Notes under the pieces: model-generated
Told to the model about the DNA's origin: nothing
Databases searched by the model: none
The model's input: only the letters and a program-made list of their open reading frames with translations
NCBI GenBank assembly: GCA_003166855.1
Contig: PMUM01000145.1
Span: 1-46,386, forward strand
Reading direction: 5' to 3'
Source: Acidobacteriaceae bacterium
GTDB lineage: Bacteria > Acidobacteriota > Terriglobia > Terriglobales > Acidobacteriaceae
DNA: 46,386 bases
Program-made: the position numbers and the translations under genes
Part shown: piece by piece, positions 32,585 through 41,401 of the stretch
Position numbering within the stretch: position 1 is the stretch's first letter
Layout of the letters: the number at the start of each line of letters is the position of its first letter

Positions 32585-35500
32585 ATGATCCGCACTGTCA
32601 AAGCTGTCTCCATGTCCTGCCTTGTTCTGCTACTTTCCGCCATTTGCTTTGGTCAAGGTGGCGCTGCCACCGGAGATCTGCATGTCACCGTGAAGGACGC
32701 AAAAGGGAGCGTGGTCACGAATGCCACGGTGACCGTACGGGACGTGGCGAAGGGTCTGGAGCGCACCGCGACCAGCGACGGACAAGGCGGCTATAGCGCG
32801 CAACTTCTGCCACCGGGCAACTACTCGGTCACCGTGGAAGCCACTGGATTCACCAAGATCACCAACACCGATGTCGGCGTCACGGTCGGCGGGCTCGTGG
32901 AACTGCCCGTCACGCTGTCAGTCTCAGGTGGCAAGGAGATCGTCGAAGTCACTTCGCAGGCAGAACTGGTCGAGACCTCGCGCAGTTCGACGACCGACAC
33001 GATCGGCCAGCGGCGGATTGACAATCTTCCTATCAACGGCCGCAACTACATCAACTTCACGCTTACCGATTCGCAGGTCGTGCGCGACAACGCCCCCAAC
33101 ACCGGCGCGGCGCCTACTTCGGGCCTCAACATGAGCGGCCAGCGCGCGCGCTCCAACCTGGTCAACGTGGACGGCGCCGATGCCACCGACAACTCGACCA
33201 ACGGCGTGCGCTCCACGGTTTCACAGGAGGCCGTGCAGGAATTTCAGATCATCACCAACAGCTACGCCGCCGAATACGGACGCGCCTCCGGCGGCGTGGT
33301 CAACATCATCACCCGCTCAGGAACGAACGCCTTCCACGGCGACGTCTTCGGTTTCCTGCGCGATCGCAACCTGCAGGCAGTGAATCCCTTCAGCACGGTT
33401 CCTAACCCGGCTTATACGCGGGTGCAAGCGGGCGTGGCGTTTGGCGGACCAATCAAGAAGGACAAGACATTCTTCTACTTCGCCTATGAAATCACGCGGC
33501 GCCACGAGACCGGATTCTCCGCGATTGGGCAAGATTGCTCGACCAGCGGCGGGCAAACCTGTTTCGGGCTCAGTCCATTCGATGCTTCGGCATATTTCGG
33601 CGCGCCCGCGGGTAGCGTAGTCCTGCCACTCACGTCCGACCAGGCGTCTTTCCTGAGCAATCCCGCCGTTGCGGCCACGGCCGGGGCCAATCCAGCCTAC
33701 GCGGCTGAGGTCGGACAGTATGCCGGACTTGTCGGCGCGGCTTCCGGCATGGCTGTGAATGGCGCATGGCCGGTCGGCTTGACCGGCGGCTTCCCCGGAC
33801 TCGGCGGTTTTCCCACCAGTTGCACCACTCCCGGAAGCTGCTTCGTCCCGGGTTCCTACCAGACGCTGAACTCGCAAAGAGGCAACTTCCCCGTATTTGA
33901 AGGCACCAGCCTCTACTCGCTGCGTATCGACCACAACTTCAACAACAACAACCGTCTGACTCTGCGCGGCAACGTCAGTCCCAGCACCGTCACCGGCATC
34001 GAAGTCAGTGGCCAGGACCAACCCGCCGGACAGAACGCTTACTCGCGCACTTCACAACAAACGTATCGCGATGTAACCGGAGCTTTGCAGGACACGTGGA
34101 CAATCGGCAGCAACAAGGTGAATGAATTCCGCTTCCAGTACGCTCGCCGTGGACTCTCCTACTTCTACAACACGAAGATTCCAGGAGGCGCCGACCCAGC
34201 CGTGAATATTCCCGGCTTCGCCTATTTTGGCCGCGAGCCCTACTCGTACATTCAGCGCGTCGAGCAGCGCTACCAGTTCACCGACAACTTCACCTGGACC
34301 GTCGGTCGGCACAATATGAAGTTTGGCGGGGACGTCAACTATCTTCCGCTCACCGCGACCTTCACCGTCAACTATGGCGGCGTGTACGACTTCGGCGCTT
34401 TCAGTGCTGCTGCCTTGGGTTTTGTGAACCCCGCCCCCGGCGCGCTCCCCGATTTCCCATCCCTTTCCCCCGTACAGTCCTATGGCGCGGGTCTTCCCGG
34501 CGACTTCATTCAGGGCATTGGCAGTCCCACCGACTCGTTCAAGAACATTCCCATTGGAGCGTTCTGGCAGGATTCTTGGCGTGTCAGTCCAACGGTCACG
34601 CTGAATTACGGCGTCCGCTATGACGTAGAGATTCCTCCCAAGTTCAAGCCGCCACAAGGACTGGCTCTGCCCGCCTACAACCTGTTGGGATTGCAAAAAG
34701 GAATTCAGACCGACAAGAACAATATTCAGCCCCGGATCGGCATGGCTTGGGATCCGAGCGGGAACGGCAAGACGGTTGTGCGCGCGTCGTACGGCATGTT
34801 CTACGACCATCCGCTGCTCGGCCTATACTTTCTCGGCGATGCCTCCGACGGATCGTCCAGCGGACAGTTGGCGTTTGGTGGCACATCCGCCTGCTCGACA
34901 CCGGGCAACCCGGGAAACCTGAACGCAATCACAATTTTCCAGGGGCTGCCGATTAATGTCGCTAGTGCGGCCAATCCGTGTGCGGCTAGCCTGAGTCCGG
35001 GCACAGCCAGCGCCCTCGGATTCCTGCCCAACCAGCAGCAGTTTCAAGCTCAGAACTTTCCCCAATCTGTCTTTCTCAACCAGAATTATCTAAACCCGAG
35101 CACGTTCCTGCCGCTTGCATTCCAGCCCTTCGGCTACCCGCAGGCCAAGAACTTCGTCTATGCGTATTCGCAGCAGGCGAACCTCACTCTGGAACAAGAC
35201 CTCGGCCACGGTTATGCTCTCAGCCTTGCGTATAACCTCAACCTCGGACGGCATCTGAACCGTCCCATCAATGCGAATACGATTCGCGGCGACTTGATGG
35301 TCGCGAACTTCAACGCAGCTCTTCAGGCGGGACAAACTCCGGCGAGCCCGTTCACGGTAAGCGGTTGCGGCGCGACAGCCGGCGGCGTGCCTTATGTGGA
35401 TTCCTCGCTGATGAATTTCTTCCGTCCCGGCGGCCTGAACCCGTCAATTGCGTTTCTTTATCAGAACGTCATCTCGGGGGGGGGCGCCTGCGTGGCACTT

Positions 35501-36352
35501 GCCCAGAGCATTGAGCACAACCTATCGAGTCAGGGATTCAACACCAACTGCGATCCCACTACGTTCACCGGCTGCGTCCCCTTCGGCGACATGGACGCCA
35601 ACTACTCCAGCGGCAGTTCGAACTACAACGGCTTGACCACCAACCTGCGCAAGCGCTTCGGCAACCACTACGAATTCCTGGCGTCGTATACCTGGTCGCA
35701 TGCCATCGACGACTCAACCGACTTGCAATCGACGCTGACGCCACAAGACAGCTATTACCCTGGCAATGATCGCTCGACTTCGCTCTTCGACCAGCGTCAG
35801 CGCTTCGTGCTCAGCGGCGTGTATCAGAGCGGAACGATTGGCGGCCACGGCTTTGTTGGCAAGTTCTTCAGCGACTGGACCGTCGCCCCGCTGCTCGATG
35901 TCTCTTCGGGCCGTCCCTTCAACATCGTCACGGGCAACGGCGACAATCTTCAGCTGTCCTCTCTGACCGGCCGGCCTAACACTTTCACGAATCCTGCTTG
36001 CGGCGCCGTTTACAAATCCAAGTATTCGCCGACGGGCCAACTGCAGGAGCCTTGCATCCTTCCGTTCGTTTTGACCGGAACCAACCCGACTCTCCTGCAA
36101 CTCGATGGCACTCTCGGGCGCAACGCCGGAACTACTCCCTGGACGGTGTTCAACGACCTGCGCGTCGCCAAGCGGGTGAACTTCGGCGAGCGCTTCAGCA
36201 TGGACCTGATCACCGACATGTTCAACATCGCCAACAAGGTGAATGTGGCGGCCGTAAGCCCGCTCTGCAGTAGTTCCTCCTGCAACGCGGGACAGCCCAC
36301 TGCCGACTACGACATGCGTCAATTCCAGTTCGCCATCAAGCTGAACTGGTAG
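32585..36352 (+). CDS. Oar-like TonB-dependent outer-membrane receptor
   Basis: This 1255-residue protein has a signal peptide (VKAVSMSCLVLLLSAICFGQ), a carboxypeptidase-regulatory-like domain (about 30-110: GDLHVTVKDAKGSVVTNATV), a plug domain (about 130-250, NLPINGRNYINFTLTDSQVV, YAAEYGRASGGVVNIITRSG) and a very large beta barrel ending in QFQFAIKLNW with the terminal aromatic expected of outer-membrane proteins. Such receptors are expanded in acidobacteria and import polymer fragments or secrete peptides. The substrate is not readable. The ATG at 32585 is preceded by AGGGAGAA, whereas the frame to 32510 lacks a signal peptide start. No TonB box was recognised. Confidence 0.92.
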   Translation: MIRTVKAVSMSCLVLLLSAICFGQGGAATGDLHVTVKDAKGSVVTNATVTVRDVAKGLERTATSDGQGGYSAQLLPPGNYSVTVEATGFTKITNTDVGVTVGGLVELPVTLSVSGGKEIVEVTSQAELVETSRSSTTDTIGQRRIDNLPINGRNYINFTLTDSQVVRDNAPNTGAAPTSGLNMSGQRARSNLVNVDGADATDNSTNGVRSTVSQEAVQEFQIITNSYAAEYGRASGGVVNIITRSGTNAFHGDVFGFLRDRNLQAVNPFSTVPNPAYTRVQAGVAFGGPIKKDKTFFYFAYEITRRHETGFSAIGQDCSTSGGQTCFGLSPFDASAYFGAPAGSVVLPLTSDQASFLSNPAVAATAGANPAYAAEVGQYAGLVGAASGMAVNGAWPVGLTGGFPGLGGFPTSCTTPGSCFVPGSYQTLNSQRGNFPVFEGTSLYSLRIDHNFNNNNRLTLRGNVSPSTVTGIEVSGQDQPAGQNAYSRTSQQTYRDVTGALQDTWTIGSNKVNEFRFQYARRGLSYFYNTKIPGGADPAVNIPGFAYFGREPYSYIQRVEQRYQFTDNFTWTVGRHNMKFGGDVNYLPLTATFTVNYGGVYDFGAFSAAALGFVNPAPGALPDFPSLSPVQSYGAGLPGDFIQGIGSPTDSFKNIPIGAFWQDSWRVSPTVTLNYGVRYDVEIPPKFKPPQGLALPAYNLLGLQKGIQTDKNNIQPRIGMAWDPSGNGKTVVRASYGMFYDHPLLGLYFLGDASDGSSSGQLAFGGTSACSTPGNPGNLNAITIFQGLPINVASAANPCAASLSPGTASALGFLPNQQQFQAQNFPQSVFLNQNYLNPSTFLPLAFQPFGYPQAKNFVYAYSQQANLTLEQDLGHGYALSLAYNLNLGRHLNRPINANTIRGDLMVANFNAALQAGQTPASPFTVSGCGATAGGVPYVDSSLMNFFRPGGLNPSIAFLYQNVISGGGACVALAQSIEHNLSSQGFNTNCDPTTFTGCVPFGDMDANYSSGSSNYNGLTTNLRKRFGNHYEFLASYTWSHAIDDSTDLQSTLTPQDSYYPGNDRSTSLFDQRQRFVLSGVYQSGTIGGHGFVGKFFSDWTVAPLLDVSSGRPFNIVTGNGDNLQLSSLTGRPNTFTNPACGAVYKSKYSPTGQLQEPCILPFVLTGTNPTLLQLDGTLGRNAGTTPWTVFNDLRVAKRVNFGERFSMDLITDMFNIANKVNVAAVSPLCSSSSCNAGQPTADYDMRQFQFAIKLNW

Positions 36353-36409
36353 ACGGGCGTGGGATACACATGGGCTGAGTGTGTGGGATGCACCACAGCA
36401 GCGTTGAGT

Positions 36410-36608
36410 GAGGTCCCGGAGGGACCAATGACAATAGCCCGCCAGTTTCACTGGCGGGTTGCGGCAGCAGATTCAGAAGCTCGTGCCGTAGGCACGATTG
36501 AAACGAACCAACCAGAGCATGCGTTTCAGGCGTCCCTCCGGGACGCCGTTCCATCTTTTTCCGCGACTGCCCGGCGTTGAAACGCCGGGCTATTTTCGGA
36601 TGTCCTCG
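36410..36608. repeat. Multi-hairpin interspersed element after the receptor gene
   Basis: Four hairpins follow each other: CCCGCCAG-TTTCA-CTGGCGGG (36438-36458), CGTGCC-GTA-GGCACG (36482-36496), GGCGTCCC-TCC-GGGACGCC (36529-36547) and GCCCGGCGTT-GA-AACGCCGGGC (36569-36590). The region 36353-36691 has no gene. The element type, with GCACGATTGAAA and a GGGCTATTTTCGGATGTCC-like end, is of a kind dispersed in acidobacterial genomes (from memory). Confidence 0.8.
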
Positions 36609-36691
36609 CGGACAATGCCCCGCGAACTTCGTCCCGGCAGATTGCGTAACCTCGGTAGAATGATTTTGACGTTTCTGAAGGCGAGGCAAGA

Positions 36692-37672
36692 ATGCCCGAT
36701 CAGGAAATCCTCCCAACGCTGGAGCCGCCCACTCTGACCGCTCCACCTTCACCGCCGCCACCGAACACGATCTTCCGCGGGCCCAACGGCATCCGCGCCG
36801 GATGGCGCGTCCTAATCTTCCTGGCATTGGTCGCTGTCATTGGGATTGTCTTCACGATTCCGTTCCTGTTGATGCGCGTACTGAGCAAAGGCGGCGATCA
36901 GTCACTAGTGGGCATTGCCGTCTCCGGCCTCACTCCTCTGGGACTTAGCATCACCGAAGGAGTTCTCTTCGTCATCCCATCGATCGCGGCGCTCATCATG
37001 GCGCGCATCGAACGCCGCAAGTACGGCCAATACGGATTGCCCGCCCGCTTCGCATTTCGCAAAGACTTCTGGATCGGCATCCTGGTTGGATTCCTCTCGA
37101 TCAGCAGCAGCCTGCTCGGAATCTTCGCGTTTCACGGCTTCCATCTCACTGGCTTGGCGATCCACGGTAGCACGATCATATCCGCGACCGCCGCATGGGG
37201 CGCAACGTTCGTGATCGTCGGCCTCGCCGAAGAATTTTCTTTCCGCGGATACCTGCAATACACGCTCACTACCGGCATGGGATTCTGGCCCACCGCGATT
37301 CTGCTTTCGGGTCTCTTCGGCCTGGCTCACAAGTCCAATCCCGGCGAGTCCACGTTCGGTCTGTTCTCGGTCGTGCTCTTCGGATTGCTGTTCTGCCTGT
37401 TCCTGCGCCGCACCGGCAATCTGTGGTGGGCCGTCGGATTTCACGCCGGATGGGATTGGGGCCAGACGTTCTTCTACGGCGTCCCCGACAGCGGCATCCC
37501 GCCCTATCACAATCTGTTCGGCTCGATTTTCAACGGACCAAACTGGCTCACCGGCGGCAGCGTCGGCCCCGAGGCCAGCGTGTTTACTCCAATCGTGCTC
37601 GGGATCGTCGCGATTCTGTTCACGCGCGTCTACCGCGAGAACCGGTATCAGACGGCGGACTTCAGACCTTAG
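36692..37672 (+). CDS. CPBP family intramembrane metalloprotease
   Basis: This 326-residue membrane protein is related to CAAX prenyl endopeptidases and bacteriocin self-immunity proteins. The N-terminus is Pro-rich and cytosolic (1-30), followed by about eight membrane segments. The catalytic motifs are VGLAEEFSFRG with E180, E181 and R185, a GLAHKSNP histidine near 214 and FHAGWDWGQ near 253. Substrates are unknown. It follows the repeat element and may be co-transcribed with the next gene (gap 58 bases to its chosen start). Confidence 0.9.
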   Translation: MPDQEILPTLEPPTLTAPPSPPPPNTIFRGPNGIRAGWRVLIFLALVAVIGIVFTIPFLLMRVLSKGGDQSLVGIAVSGLTPLGLSITEGVLFVIPSIAALIMARIERRKYGQYGLPARFAFRKDFWIGILVGFLSISSSLLGIFAFHGFHLTGLAIHGSTIISATAAWGATFVIVGLAEEFSFRGYLQYTLTTGMGFWPTAILLSGLFGLAHKSNPGESTFGLFSVVLFGLLFCLFLRRTGNLWWAVGFHAGWDWGQTFFYGVPDSGIPPYHNLFGSIFNGPNWLTGGSVGPEASVFTPIVLGIVAILFTRVYRENRYQTADFRP

Positions 37673-37730
37673 ACGTCGGGTGTTACACTTTTGTTTTCCC
37701 ATCCTTGGCGCTTGCCGGAGCAGTTCCCCA

Positions 37731-38390
37731 ATGTCCGAAACTCAAATGCCCACCGCGCGGACTCGTGTCGTCCGCGAAGCCGATCGCGCGGTTTACGATC
37801 GCGAGACTGTGTACCGCATCCTCGATGAAGGATTTCTCTGCCACGCAGGTTTCGTGGTCGACGGCCAGCCGTTCGTGATCCCGACCTCCTACGGGCGGAA
37901 GGATGCCAGCCTCTACATTCACGGCTCAGCCGCCAGCCGCATGCTGCGCCAGTTAAAAGACGGCGTGCCCTTCTGCATTACGGTGACTTTGCTCGAAGGA
38001 TTGGTGCTCGCCCGCTCGATTTTCAATCACTCGATGAACTACCGCTCAGTGGTGGTTTTGGGGAAGGCAACTTTGGTGGAAGATCCTGACGAAAAGCTAG
38101 AGGCCCTGCGAATTCTTTCGGAACACATTTTGCCCGGCCGCTGGGCCGACTCGCGCCAGCCCAACGAACGCGAACTCAAAGCCACGTCGGTTCTGCGCGT
38201 CCCGATAGAAGAATTCTCTGCGAAAGTGCGCCAAGGCCCGGCCATCGACGACGAGGAAGACTACTCGTTCCCCACGTGGGCGGGAGTCGTACCCCTGGAA
38301 ATGACCGCAGGCGCGCCGATTGACGACGCGAGGCTGTTGCCGGGAAAAGAAGCGCCAGCGTACGCGAAGCATTACACTCGCAGTCGATAA
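37731..38390 (+). CDS. FMN-binding pyridoxamine 5'-phosphate oxidase-like protein (NimA-like)
   Basis: This 219-residue split-barrel flavoprotein resembles the 5-nitroimidazole resistance (NimA) and general FMN-binding family. Seen are RETVYRILDEGFLCHAGFVVDG, FVIPTSYGRKDASLYIHGS and SMNYRSVVVLGKATLVEDPD. A C-terminal extension (about 160-219) contains DYSFPTWAGVVPLE, common in this subgroup. The substrate is not known. The start at 37731 was chosen over 37680 because family homology begins just after it. Confidence 0.88.
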   Translation: MSETQMPTARTRVVREADRAVYDRETVYRILDEGFLCHAGFVVDGQPFVIPTSYGRKDASLYIHGSAASRMLRQLKDGVPFCITVTLLEGLVLARSIFNHSMNYRSVVVLGKATLVEDPDEKLEALRILSEHILPGRWADSRQPNERELKATSVLRVPIEEFSAKVRQGPAIDDEEDYSFPTWAGVVPLEMTAGAPIDDARLLPGKEAPAYAKHYTRSR

Positions 38391-38400
38391 TTGGGGATAC

Positions 38401-38443
38401 TTGACTACAGCGGTAAAGACGACTATCCTTACAGTAAAGGATA
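38401..38443 (+). promoter_or_regulatory. Autoregulated promoter/operator of the toxin-antitoxin pair
   Basis: TTGACT (38401-38406), a 17-base spacer and TATCCT (38424-38429) form a good promoter. The -10 box is part of the inverted repeat TATCCTT-ACAGTA-AAGGATA (38424-38443), so a bound antitoxin complex would block RNA polymerase. Confidence 0.7.
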
Positions 38444-38452
38444 TGAGTAAAG

Positions 38453-38704
38453 ATGAATAACTCCAGCACAATCAGCAGCAAGGGCCAGATTACGATTCCG
38501 CAAGAAATTCGGAGACGCCTCGGCTTGGAACCCGGCGACCGGGTTGAATTTGTGATGGAGGAAGGCCGCACCATTGTCCGACCGGCTCGCTCGGGGGCCA
38601 ACCCCTACGAGAAGTACATCGGAATCGCGGGCCCGTTCCCCGGAGGGGAAGAAGGAATAAAAGCTTGGATCGACGAGATGCGCAGCGATAAAGACTACGA
38701 ATAA
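38453..38704 (+). CDS. AbrB/MazE-type antitoxin (VapB-like)
   Basis: This 83-residue protein has a swapped-hairpin SpoVT-AbrB domain (about 4-48) with STISSKGQITIPQEIRRRLG and EPGDRVEFVMEEGRTIVRPA. The C-terminal part (about 49-83) is expected to wrap the toxin. It lies nine bases ahead of the PIN toxin gene and is preceded by the promoter/operator at 38401-38443, in keeping with autoregulation. Confidence 0.92.
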   Translation: MNNSSTISSKGQITIPQEIRRRLGLEPGDRVEFVMEEGRTIVRPARSGANPYEKYIGIAGPFPGGEEGIKAWIDEMRSDKDYE

Positions 38705-38713
38705 AGATCGCAA

Positions 38714-39127
38714 ATGAGGACGGCTCTTGACACGAATATCCTATCTCTTCTTTGGTCGGGAGAACCGTCGGCGGCCAGTATCGCCGCTAAGTTGTCAGAG
38801 GTTCGTGCTCAAGGAGCACTCGTGGTAAGCGCGCCCGTCTTCGTCGAGCTTGCGGCCATGCCCACGATCAATGTGCAGCGCGTTGAGAAGTTGCTTGGGG
38901 AGATGTACATCGCCGTTGACTTCGATCTTGGAGAAGACGTCTGGCGACTTGCCGCAACGAGCTTCGCGACGTATGCGATTCGCCGCCGCCGTTCCGGCGG
39001 CGGTTCGCCAAAGCGCCTGCTGGCAGATTTCACGATCGCGGCGCATGCACTGCTGAAAGCTGACCGGCTTATGACGCGCGATACCGATCGGTATGCCCAG
39101 GATTTTCCCAACCTGCGCCTGATTTGA
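38714..39127 (+). CDS. PIN-domain ribonuclease toxin (VapC family)
   Basis: This 137-residue PIN nuclease is likely an RNA-cleaving toxin held by the AbrB-type antitoxin. The acidic active-site residues are visible: D6 in ALDTNILSLLW, E in VSAPVFVELAAM near 44, D in LLADFTIAAHALLKAD near 105, and D in LMTRDTDRYAQDFPNLRLI near 122. A basic loop with RRRRSGGGSPKR (about 90-101) is an unusual insert. The target RNA is not predictable. Confidence 0.92.
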   Translation: MRTALDTNILSLLWSGEPSAASIAAKLSEVRAQGALVVSAPVFVELAAMPTINVQRVEKLLGEMYIAVDFDLGEDVWRLAATSFATYAIRRRRSGGGSPKRLLADFTIAAHALLKADRLMTRDTDRYAQDFPNLRLI

Positions 39128-39219
39128 GAGGGTCCGAAGGCATCGTCACCTAACGAAGGCGAGTCAGAGTGGATTCATGAGCGGAAGGCGCAGCCAGTAG
39201 CTGGCGTGGTGGCAGTCCC

Positions 39220-40188
39220 TCACGGGATCAACAGCAGCTTCCCCGCAAGCTTCCGCGCTTCCATGTCCTGGTGGGCCTGCGGCGCCTCCGCCAGCGGATA
39301 CGTCTTCGCAATCCGCAGCTTGAGTTTGCCGTCCGCAATCATCGCGAACAACGCACCCGTGCGCGCCAGTAGTTCTTCGCGCGTCGCCGTGAAGTGCGCG
39401 AGCGTGGTTCGCGCCATGTAGAGCGATCCCTTCTCCGACAGCTTCGCCGGATCCACCGGCGGCACCGGACCACTCGACATGCCGTAGATCACGAGCATCC
39501 CTCGAAGTCGCATCACGTTCAGATTTTTCTCGAACGTCGCCATGCCCACGCCGTCATACACCACGTCGACGCCCTTGCCGCCAGTCAGGCGCTTCACTTC
39601 AGTTTCGAAATCCTGCTTCGTGAAGATGATCACCTCATCCGCGCCGGCCTCGCGTGCCAGCTTGGCTTTCTCTTCGCTCGAAGCCGTACCGATCACACGC
39701 GCCCCGATCGCGCGGGCCATCTGCACCAGCAACAGTCCGACGCCGCCCGCAGCCGCGTGGACCAGCGCCGTCTCGCCCGCTTTCAGCTTGTGCGCGTCGT
39801 TCGCCAGATAATGCGCAGTCAATCCGTGCATCATGGCCGCGGCGGCTTGCTGGTCAGTAATCGTCGCGGGCACGGGAACCAGGCTGTCCGCAGTGGCCGC
39901 CACATATTCAGCGTAAGACCCCAACGAACCGCTCCACGCCACGCGGTCGCCAACCTTCACCGTTTTCGTCTGCGAGCCCACTGCAGACACGATTCCCGAG
40001 CCCTCCTGCCCGGGAATGAACGGCAGCGGCGTTCGCAAACTTCCGTCACGGAAGTGCCCGTCAATCGAGTTCACCCCCGCGACGGACACTTTCACCAATG
40101 CTTCGTTTGGCTTCGGTTGCGGGACGGCGACTTCGGCGAGTTCCATCACCTCGGGCCCACCCGTGCGCTGCACGCGAATTGCTTTCAT
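39220..40188 (-). CDS. NADPH:quinone oxidoreductase, MDR family (copy 1)
   Basis: This 322-residue zinc-less medium-chain reductase reduces quinones with NADPH. The N-terminal catalytic domain has KAIRVQRTGGPEVMELAEV and PFIPGQEGSGIVSAVG. The Rossmann domain has VHAAAGGVGLLLVQMARAIGA (about 138-158) and DVVYDGVGMATFEKNL. No zinc-ligand cysteines are present. It is a tandem paralogue of 40356-41324, and the pair begins with the same MKAI. The inverted repeat 40229-40336 separates the two genes. Confidence 0.93.
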   Translation of the reverse strand: MKAIRVQRTGGPEVMELAEVAVPQPKPNEALVKVSVAGVNSIDGHFRDGSLRTPLPFIPGQEGSGIVSAVGSQTKTVKVGDRVAWSGSLGSYAEYVAATADSLVPVPATITDQQAAAAMMHGLTAHYLANDAHKLKAGETALVHAAAGGVGLLLVQMARAIGARVIGTASSEEKAKLAREAGADEVIIFTKQDFETEVKRLTGGKGVDVVYDGVGMATFEKNLNVMRLRGMLVIYGMSSGPVPPVDPAKLSEKGSLYMARTTLAHFTATREELLARTGALFAMIADGKLKLRIAKTYPLAEAPQAHQDMEARKLAGKLLLIP

Positions 40189-40228
40189 GGATGATCCATC
40201 CAAAATTTTCGAGCAAGTTCAGATCTCT

Positions 40229-40336
40229 TTGTCATCCTGAGGCCGCGTTCTTTGCGGCCGAAGGATCTATGCACTCCTCGGCACCATTCCTAGCGCCGGC
40301 GAGTACATAGATCCTTCGCTTCGCTCAGGATGACAA
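40229..40336. repeat. Long inverted repeat of the GTCATCCTGAG family
   Basis: The left arm TTGTCATCCTGAG ... GAAGGATCTATG and the right arm CATAGATCCTTC ... CTCAGGATGACAAG are near-perfect complements, with an inner GGCCGC-GTTCTT-TGCGGCC hairpin in the left arm. This is the only copy with both arms intact, giving a cruciform of about 100 bases. Confidence 0.85.
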
Positions 40337-40355
40337 GTCAGATTGAGAATAGAAC

Positions 40356-41324
40356 CTACGGTATCAGCAGCAACTTCCCCGTCGTCTTCCGGCCTTCCAG
40401 ATCGCGATGCGCCCGCTGCGCTTCCGCCAGCGGATACGTGTGTTCAATTCGCAACTTGAGTTTCCCCGCCGCCATCATCCCAAACACCGCCCCCGACCGC
40501 GCCACTAATTCTTCCCGTGTCGCGATGTAATTCCCCAGCGATGGCCGCGTCAGAAACAATGACCCCTTCTGCGTGAGCACGATCGGATCAAACGGCGGCA
40601 CTGCCCCGCTCGATCCGCCGAACAGCGCCATCATCCCGCGCGGACGCAGAACATTCAGCCCCTTCTCGAACGTCGTCTTCCCCACCGAATCGTAAACCAC
40701 GTCGACGCCCTTGCCTCCCGTGAGCCGTTTGGTCTCAGCTTCGAAGTCAGATTGCGTATAGAGAATAATTTCGTCTGCTCCGGCCTCGCGGGCCAGCTTG
40801 GCCTTCTCATCGGTTGAGACCGTGGCAATCACCCGTGCGCCAATGTGGTGCGCCATCTGCACCAGCAGCAGTCCCACGCCGCCGGCCGCTGCGTGCACCA
40901 GCGCCGTCTCGCCGCGCTTCAGCGGATAGGTGTCATGCGAAAGATAGTGCGCCGTCATCCCCTGCAACATCGCAGCCGCGGCCTGCTGTTCCGTGACGCC
41001 CTGGGGAATCGACACCAGTCGGTCCGCCGCGACGCAGGTATATTCCGCGTAGGCTCCCAGCAGCCCACTCCAAGCCACGCGATCGCCGTTCTTAACGGAA
41101 GTGACCTCGGCGCCCACGGCCGTCACCACGCCCGCGCCCTCCTGACCCGGCGTAAAGGGCAACGGCACTTTATACCGGCCCTCGCGGTGATACAAATCGA
41201 TAAAGTTCACGCCCGAAGCGGCCAACTTCACCACCGCTTCATTTGCCTTCGGCTGCGGAACCGGCAACTCCACCAGTTCCATCACCTCCGGCCCGCCAGT
41301 TTGCTTAACTTGAATGGCTTTCAT
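40356..41324 (-). CDS. NADPH:quinone oxidoreductase, MDR family (copy 2)
   Basis: This 322-residue paralogue of the preceding gene has the same layout: MKAIQVKQTGGPEVMELVEL, PFTPGQEGAGVVTAVG, VHAAAGGVGLLLVQMAHHIGA and DVVYDSVGKTTFEKGLNVL. Divergence is spread along the chain, which suggests an old duplication with both copies kept. The start was chosen by alignment with copy 1; the longer frame to 41366 adds an unrelated segment. It probably protects against quinones or reactive carbonyls; no substrate can be assigned. Confidence 0.93.
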   Translation of the reverse strand: MKAIQVKQTGGPEVMELVELPVPQPKANEAVVKLAASGVNFIDLYHREGRYKVPLPFTPGQEGAGVVTAVGAEVTSVKNGDRVAWSGLLGAYAEYTCVAADRLVSIPQGVTEQQAAAAMLQGMTAHYLSHDTYPLKRGETALVHAAAGGVGLLLVQMAHHIGARVIATVSTDEKAKLAREAGADEIILYTQSDFEAETKRLTGGKGVDVVYDSVGKTTFEKGLNVLRPRGMMALFGGSSGAVPPFDPIVLTQKGSLFLTRPSLGNYIATREELVARSGAVFGMMAAGKLKLRIEHTYPLAEAQRAHRDLEGRKTTGKLLLIP

Positions 41325-41401
41325 AAGAGTTCTGGATTCGTAACGTTGCCAGATGGATTCCGGCAACAGGTGATTCTACATGCGAAAGGCTGGAGTTGGC
41401 C

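Noticed and set aside
41330-41347. Fifth copy of the XRE-locus operator before the second quinone oxidoreductase gene
   Set aside because: Only 13 of 18 bases agree and the palindrome arms are broken; chance similarity is likely.
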